Source: Aspidiotus rigidus | Lineage: Eukaryota; Arthropoda; Insecta; Hemiptera; Diaspididae | Reading direction: 5' to 3' | Length of the DNA: 64,000 nucleotides | Assembly: GCA_035079385.1 (NCBI GenBank) | Contig: JAVHKY010000013.1 | Span: 11,034,001-11,098,000, forward strand | Shown: positions 57,844 through 64,000 of the stretch, in pieces | How the letters are laid out: the number at the start of each line of letters is the position of its first letter | Position numbering within the stretch: position 1 is the stretch's first letter | Made by a program: the position numbers and the translations under genes | The notes under the pieces: generated by a model | Seen by the model: only the letters and a program-made list of their open reading frames with translations | Told to the model about the DNA's origin: nothing | The model's database searches: none

Positions 57844-60800
57844 GTTAACACTAAATTACCAGAAATATTTAACGTCGACGAGAAATACTCCCCGAATCTA
57901 TGCACCTTGAAAGGGAGATAAGTGAGTGAAGTACTGCAAGATATTTCTTTCCTTTTCTGTAACTCACTTAGATGTTAAACTGTAACCTGCCTCAAATAGT
58001 GAGCGACTTTACGTCGGAGTGACTAATAGGATACTACATGTTGATGACAATGAGACTTAAGTTACTTGTCACCGGTCTCGACTCTTCTTGAAAAGTGTGA
58101 CCTAAAACGGATGCATTCACAAATGTGCAGAAACTAAGCGAAAAATTTCCGTGACAGTCACAACAATAGTTGTTTGTAGTACAAGATTTATTTGTACGTG
58201 CAACAAATCGCATATATTTACTTTCTCACAATGTTTAGAACTACTCCAAATCCTAAAATGATCGCAGGAAGACTCAAAATGCAGTCGTGTCAGCGAATTT
58301 CAATTCCTTTACAAATCCCAAACTATAAATCCTCGACAATCTGTAAACGCGGCTCCGTACTACCGGTATTTAGATGGCACCGGCTAGAAAAAGCTAAACT
58401 ACAAGAATATAGATGTACGTCTAAACGACATAAATAACGAAGATTATGTTACTGTAATGTTATACACGTCAACCGATTCGAACATCTTAATTTTTTCGCC
58501 GCTTGTACGTGTCTGCTCGCGTTCGGGGAAAGAAAAAAAAAGTTCTAGGTGTCTTTGAATGGGGCGGCAGTGGCGAAGTACCGAAAAAACGTAGAAAACT
58601 ATTCGTCGTTAATAACAGGTGAAAGGTGTATACGGGAAGAGGCTATGGCAAATTGCGATCATTCGAGCCGAATGATCCCTAGTCTATAGTCGAATACACA
58701 TTCATTCTCACATCCTCAGTGTCTATTTTTCCACTCCTTTCAATAATGCCCATTTATATTATGTGTATCGGCTCATTTATTATACAAACAGGTTTTATAT
58801 TATAACGAATAATAATACAGATATCCGACATGCCTTGTACCCAATAAAAAGTACCTGTCCGGCGCGTACGTACAGGATTTTATCGTACATGTGTACTTCT
58901 TTTTCTTCTCTCTCTCAACAAAAACTACCCGCGCTTTTCGTTCAACCTGTCATATTCTCAGTAGGCCTATAGGCTATGTTTCTTCACTATATACACCGCT
59001 AGAACGAACTAATCACAAAAGAATACAACAGTACACGAGGATTATCTGAGAATCTGTAAATTATACGAGAACCTGATTTTATTTTCTTCACCTTTTGGAA
59101 TAATATCGTACGGCGATGATGAAATAAGATAAAACGAACACTCCGAAATGGAATACAAATGAGCTTAGAAAAAAAGAGGTGAAATCGGAAAATTTTCCGA
59201 TAGCCTAACCGATAATTAATTTCGAACGCGGTGATCGGGTCCATCGCTTTACGGGTCGGCAAGATGAAAAAAAAAAACGAAGCGAATGAGACTTAATTAA
59301 ATTGTCGACTTCAAAAACTCTTCCATACAATGGGTGCTTGTTCCTGAAGCAACTTTTCAGACGTTGAATATTGCGATTGAATCTCATCCCTTCTAATTAT
59401 CAGTAAATTCTTCGAACATAGATACATCTTTTCGAAAATTTTTCCCATCGTGAGGTGGTTCAAATAAAAATTCCAACAGAAAAGGTGTTCCACGGTCACA
59501 CGACTTGATTTCAAATCGCTGTCTTTTCAACTGCCTTCCTATATGCTGAGGGAAATTCCGACATTAACATAAGATAATGATTTGGTGAGTAAAGTACGTG
59601 ATAGAGTAGATCACGCACCAAAAAATCTTTTAAAAATGCAGTGTAGGCGCACGAAAGCGCACAGTAATACTCGTAGATACAATTGTGCGAAAATAAAATA
59701 TCGAGAAAATTCCAATTTATTCATCCGACTTAGCTGAATAATTTCTCACCTTAAGACTGCTCCGCTCAGTTGATAAGAAAACTATTTCAGAGTTTGGATG
59801 CACATATACTCTTTTATGTCACGAAAAAATTTACTCTTCCTCGAAGACACATTCATAAATCACCTTATGAAAAATACGTAGAATAGGGAGAGTATGCCAC
59901 TTACTACTTGGATGTGACTCTCAAACTAAGAAGGGATGAGATAGAATAGAAAATCAGAAGTCAGTCCAAGTAAACGTCATCATACCAAAGTTTCCATCGG
60001 GATAGCTGCTCTCTATATCTTCTGCACTCGAGCGTTACCCGTCTTGAAGAATGAGGAAGAGAGGAAACAAGGAATGAAAATCATCACACCGATAGCAATG
60101 GCTTCCAGAAAAGTCCAATACAAAAACCCACCGTGCTGTTCAAAAAAATCGAATGCCATAACAAGAGCGTGTTGAAAACATTACTTATGAGAAAACACAC
60201 TCCTAAATAAGGTGATCATGGTATCCACAGAGCTTGATACTAATGCAACATTAGGAGCAACTTACATTTGCAGCAATAATATTTTAAGTAGACTCCTCAA
60301 ACTGCTAGACTGTAGACAATGAGATGAGGTTTGAAGGAAGAAGTCCGAAGGAAAAAGAATGATAGATCCAGGTTCAGATCAAGGGATTAACGAATACCGA
60401 CCATCCGCCATCAGTTCGTTTTGAATTGTTTTTCACCTCTTTAAAAAATGGAAAAATTGGTCAACATTTCCATCGGAAAAACTTTTGTGCCATCTTTTGA
60501 AGATAAGAGGCCTGTACCAAAAATTTGGCACCTGTTCTCGCAAAGACATAATATATTGTGCTAAATGGCGATAACAAATCGTGGTTTGGGAAACATTGTC
60601 AAGAAGAGAGATACACCTATCAACCAGCCGAGCATATAATTATAGTCGATACGGAAAAAAGAGATAAGAATTATGAATCCCTCAACAATGCACTGTGACT
60701 GGAGTCATTGACGTGGTGATTGGAACAAAGTGACGAAGATAGTAGGTTAATTGATATGCAGTACAGCAGAGCCTTGTGATTGAGTAAAGCTCGAACCTGA

Positions 60801-61060
60801 ATAAACCAATGAAAATAAAGAACTTCTTTGAACAATCAGAATGAAGTATGGAAGATGAGAGTAACTAATGAGGATGAATAATAGAATTGGACTAATTAGA
60901 TCAAAGTGTCGTGGTATGAATACTTCAGTATCGACCCCTCCTTCTCAATGGCAATACAAGTGGGCACGAATTCTACTGACCTACTTACAGAAGTGCACAT
61001 TATCGAATTCAACATCCAAAAACATCTAAACTTCCTGGGGTCTTGAAGTCACTTATGTAC
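57844..61060. other. Unannotated sequence
   Basis: No supported gene, RNA or bounded repeat for about 3.2 kb. A CpG-richer patch at 58480-58640 and short frames without domains are the only departures from background. Confidence 0.35.
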
Positions 61061-61062
61061 AA

Positions 61063-61985
61063 GATATCGTTATTTTCAGGGGGAATAAAAACTCACGGGT
61101 ACTTTAAGAGAGATGGGTGGCAGGAAACCTGTTTTATTAAACATGTGGATTGTGACGTCACAAGGCTGACCTATGACGTCATAAGCCCGGACATTGGAGC
61201 TATAGGTGGGAAACATGAAAAAAACTGATCTATGACGTCTTCAGATTGTGACGGCACAAGGCTGAACTATGACGTCATCAAACTGTGATGTCACTGTCCC
61301 CACTCCTTATATATTACGATAGGAGAGGGACTTGAAAAAAAAAGAATCTTTGACATCATCATATTATGACGTCACAAGGGTGACTTATGACGTTATCAAA
61401 ATGTGACATCACAGGCTCGGATTTTGGAGCTATAAATAATAGGTGAGGAACTTGACAAAAACGTATCTATGATGTCATCAAAACTGTGACGTCACAGGCC
61501 CCGCTTCCTATATATTATAATAGGAGAGGAACTTTGAAAAAACGGATCTTTAACGTCATCAGATGGTGCCGTCATAAGGCTGACCTATGACTTCATCAGA
61601 ATATGATGTCACAGGCTCCGCTACCCAAGCTATATATGATAGAAGTGGGACTCAGAAAAACCTGTTTTATGGGGCAGCCGGGGTCTAAAAACTGTGGATT
61701 GTGACATCACATGGCTGAACTATGACGTCATCAAATTGTGACGTCATAGTCCCGGACTTTTAAGCTATATATAATAGGAGGGTAACTTGAAAAAAACTTA
61801 TCTATGACGTCGTCAGATTGTCTCGTCACAAAGCTGAACTATGACGTCATCAAACTGTGACGTTACAGGCCTCAATCCTTATATATTATAATAGGAGAGG
61901 GACCGCGAAAAAAAAAGGGTCTTTGACCTCATTATATTGTGACATCACAAGGATGACTTATGACGTCACAGACCCCGTCCTTCAA
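61063..61985 (+). repeat. TGACGTCA-rich tandem/nested repeat array
   Basis: Four to five imperfect units of roughly 190-250 bp follow one another. Typical parts are CCTGTTTTAT, ATTGTGACGTCACAAGGCTGA, CTATGACGTCATCA, CCCGGACTTT.GAGCTATA and TATAATAGGAGAGG. Nine exact TGACGTCA palindromes and several one-base variants (TGACGTCT, TGACGTCG, TGATGTCA) lie within about 850 bp. The palindrome is the consensus cAMP-response element bound by CREB/ATF bZIP factors; whether it is used is unknown. The array gives the clearest view of the module order in this family. Confidence 0.75.
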
Positions 61986-61989
61986 GCCT

Positions 61990-62230
61990 TATATATTTAA
62001 CGAATAAATAAATTGATTAATATTCGATTAATTAAATAAATAAAAGATAAATAAATAAATAAATAAGTAAGTAAATGAATAAATAAATAAGTAAGTAAAT
62101 GAATAAATAAATAAATAAATAGATACATAGATAAATAGATAAATAAATAAGTAGATAAATCAATAAAATAAATAAGTTAATAAATAAATAAATAAATTAA
62201 TTAATTAATTAATTAATTAATTATAATTAA

Positions 62231-62302
<72 letters not shown>

Positions 62303-62305
62303 AGA
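61990..62305 (+). repeat. (AAAT)n microsatellite, about 300 bp
   Basis: Starts as imperfect AAATAAATAAGTAAGTAAATGAAT and becomes pure AAAT repeats from about 62225 to 62302. It directly follows the TGACGTCA array, as microsatellites often do at transposon tails. Confidence 0.9.
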
Positions 62306-62329
62306 AGCAAAATGTTTCCAAGCCCATTT

Positions 62330-62530
62330 TAACCGGACGTCGGACGGCAAATTTTTCAAAAAAAAAAACCATAGATCAGGTTTCCTGTTAAAATTTTCAC
62401 TCTCGAGCTATATATAATAGGTGGGGGACTTGAAAAAATTTTGAGCCTCGAGCTTTTCCGGCCAGTTGGACGACGGACGTTTTTTCTGAAAAACCCCCTG
62501 ATATAAAACAGTGTCTCTGTTTAGAAGGAA
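62330..62530 (+). repeat. Terminal fragments of the TGACGTCA / 45-bp family
   Basis: CCGGACGTCGGACGGCAAAT, TTTTCAAAAAAAAAAACC, ATCAGGTTTCCTGTT, one 45-bp-type unit (CTCTCGAGCTATATATAATAGG, given by its core GAGCTATATATAATAGG), then GACGACGGACGTTTTTTCTG and CCCCCTGATATAAAACAG. These match the end modules seen at 2000-2040, 10050-10110 and 48440-48480. Confidence 0.6.
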
Positions 62531-64000
62531 AGGGAGGGTGGTCCGATAACAATGTGGTGACTTTAACAGGGACGAAAGTGATTATATTTTGGGAAGATGG
62601 ATGTGGCACAGGCTCCTAACTGGTGAGAGATTGCCGCTCCGAGAATTCCATTTCCCCCCATACTAAACAAAATTCGAAAAATTGTTTGCATCAAATCTCG
62701 TGAGGACGTAACAATCTGAACGCAGACGGGAGCAATTTTCATAGGAAATTACTCTGCGAAAAAGGAATAGCGGCTTCTCGGTTGAATAATTTGGAGTCTC
62801 AAACTTGAACTGTATGAGATTTCTTCCAGTTCAGCCCTAGGAGAACAAAGGATTAGATAATTTTGACATCCAAAGGTCTTCAGCCATGACAAGAATATAA
62901 AAATAAGTCTCGTTATAGAAGTTGAATCGAATAGAACCTGCAAGCGTGGCAAGTAAGACGAGGAAAATGATTGTACGAGCGAATAGATTTTAACCCTCTT
63001 GGCAGAAAAATTTTCAGAATCTTAGTTTTCTTTACAGGTAATGAAACTTGGCGAACTATCAAGCGACTGAGGCTTTCTGTTCAGAGGAGTTATTTAGACA
63101 CGTATCTTTAGAGAATGACCTAGAATGCTATTTTGAAATTTACGAGTTTTCAACTGCGTTTTAATGTATAGAATCTGGATAAGGTTACAAGTGCAACAGT
63201 CTCGCTAATGCGGTAAAAATAATTCAGCTGATGATGGCACAGATGTTAATAACATAAATTAGCCACAGGTCGAGTAGAGGTGAAAGATATAGGAAGGAAA
63301 ATCTTTCCCTTTGAAACCGCGATCCTTAGAGACCTGTTAGTGCAGTATATTTTTCATCATCTCATCTAACAAACACTCGGCCTGCTTATGCTGAGTGTTT
63401 GGATGTTGAAAAGTACCAGCGTATCTCATCAATCTTCTACAGGGGAAGAACACTAATCACGGCGTATAACTTTGAACGCTGGAAGTCGAATATGAAAGGT
63501 GCATAACAAGATTGAATAAAACTACCGTACTAGAAATTCGTTTTTATATAGAATCGTATAACGAGTCCGTCGACCAGAATTGTATAACTTATATAAGACT
63601 TACGATATCGGCATTCGTAGAAACGTACCAGGGCTATGAAATTACTATACCTAGGCAAACGAGGGTGTACAAGCCGCAAAGGCGCAAGAATATCGAGTCG
63701 AGGGAGGGGTAGTGATATCAGCAAGCTGCATCGTGCATTTACAGTTTTACATCTCAGCGGGATACGCAACACCGAATTCGGTCAAGTTTTTAGCTGTTAA
63801 CGAAAACGTTTATTTGCTACGACATAATCGTATACAGCTCATCCATCATTCGATAACACCCTGCTGTCGCCAGATGGAGACGTTCTGTGAAATTTTTCCA
63901 CTTGTTCGAGATTCTCGCATCCCGCGTGAAATACTATAAACAAAAACACATTCTACACAATAAGGGTTTCGTTCCTCGATTAATAAGTAGAAAAGTGTTA
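62531..64000. other. Unannotated sequence
   Basis: No supported gene or repeat. Overlapping short frames on both strands at 63512-63939 have no domain or codon evidence. Confidence 0.35.

Overview
The window is an AT-rich, gene-poor piece of a eukaryotic nuclear genome, most likely an arthropod and probably an insect. The evidence is GT-AG introns, a GAS1/GDNF-receptor-like secreted protein, Penelope-like retroelements (PLEs), hAT-type miniature elements with 8-bp target duplications, and a mollicute-like insert of the kind expected where Spiroplasma-like symbionts live in insects. The species cannot be named from the sequence. There are no bacterial operons, rRNA genes, convincing tRNAs or CRISPR arrays.

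Two host genes can be assembled exon by exon with matching intron phases. On the minus strand at 17226-18565 lies a 258-residue secreted protein with two GDNF/GAS1 cysteine modules of near-identical spacing. On the plus strand at 24647-27300 lies a four-exon gene for a small nuclear-type protein. It has a possible divergent winged-helix region, a SUMO-interaction-like acidic motif and one C-terminal C2H2 zinc finger. A third, unrecognised minus-strand gene (45713-46521) has a degenerate inverted paralogue next to it at 45010-45310.

The rest is mostly repeats. Positions 1-16 kb hold palindrome-bounded arrays of a ~45-bp unit, TGACGTCA-rich dispersed elements, a LINE reverse-transcriptase relic and small inverted-repeat elements. 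Positions 19-23 kb hold TIR elements and a long hairpin. Positions 28-42 kb are mainly unannotated, with weak repeats. Positions 42.4-47 kb form a mosaic: a 1.2-kb foldback element, a very AT-rich insert that reads as protein on the minus strand only when TGA is tryptophan, the paralogue pair and two hAT MITEs. Positions 47.3-57.8 kb contain three PLE copies from two families. Two of these are 5'-truncated with an inverted copy of their own 3' end in front, and the copies carry hammerhead-ribozyme-like cores. Positions 61-62.5 kb contain the densest TGACGTCA array, followed by an AAAT microsatellite.

The most notable signals are the mollicute-code insert (43775-44990), the transposon-borne spread of the TGACGTCA (CRE/ATF) palindrome, and the PLE ends that combine a ribozyme-like core with a long inverted duplication. 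All functional statements are inferences from sequence read by eye; no database search was run.
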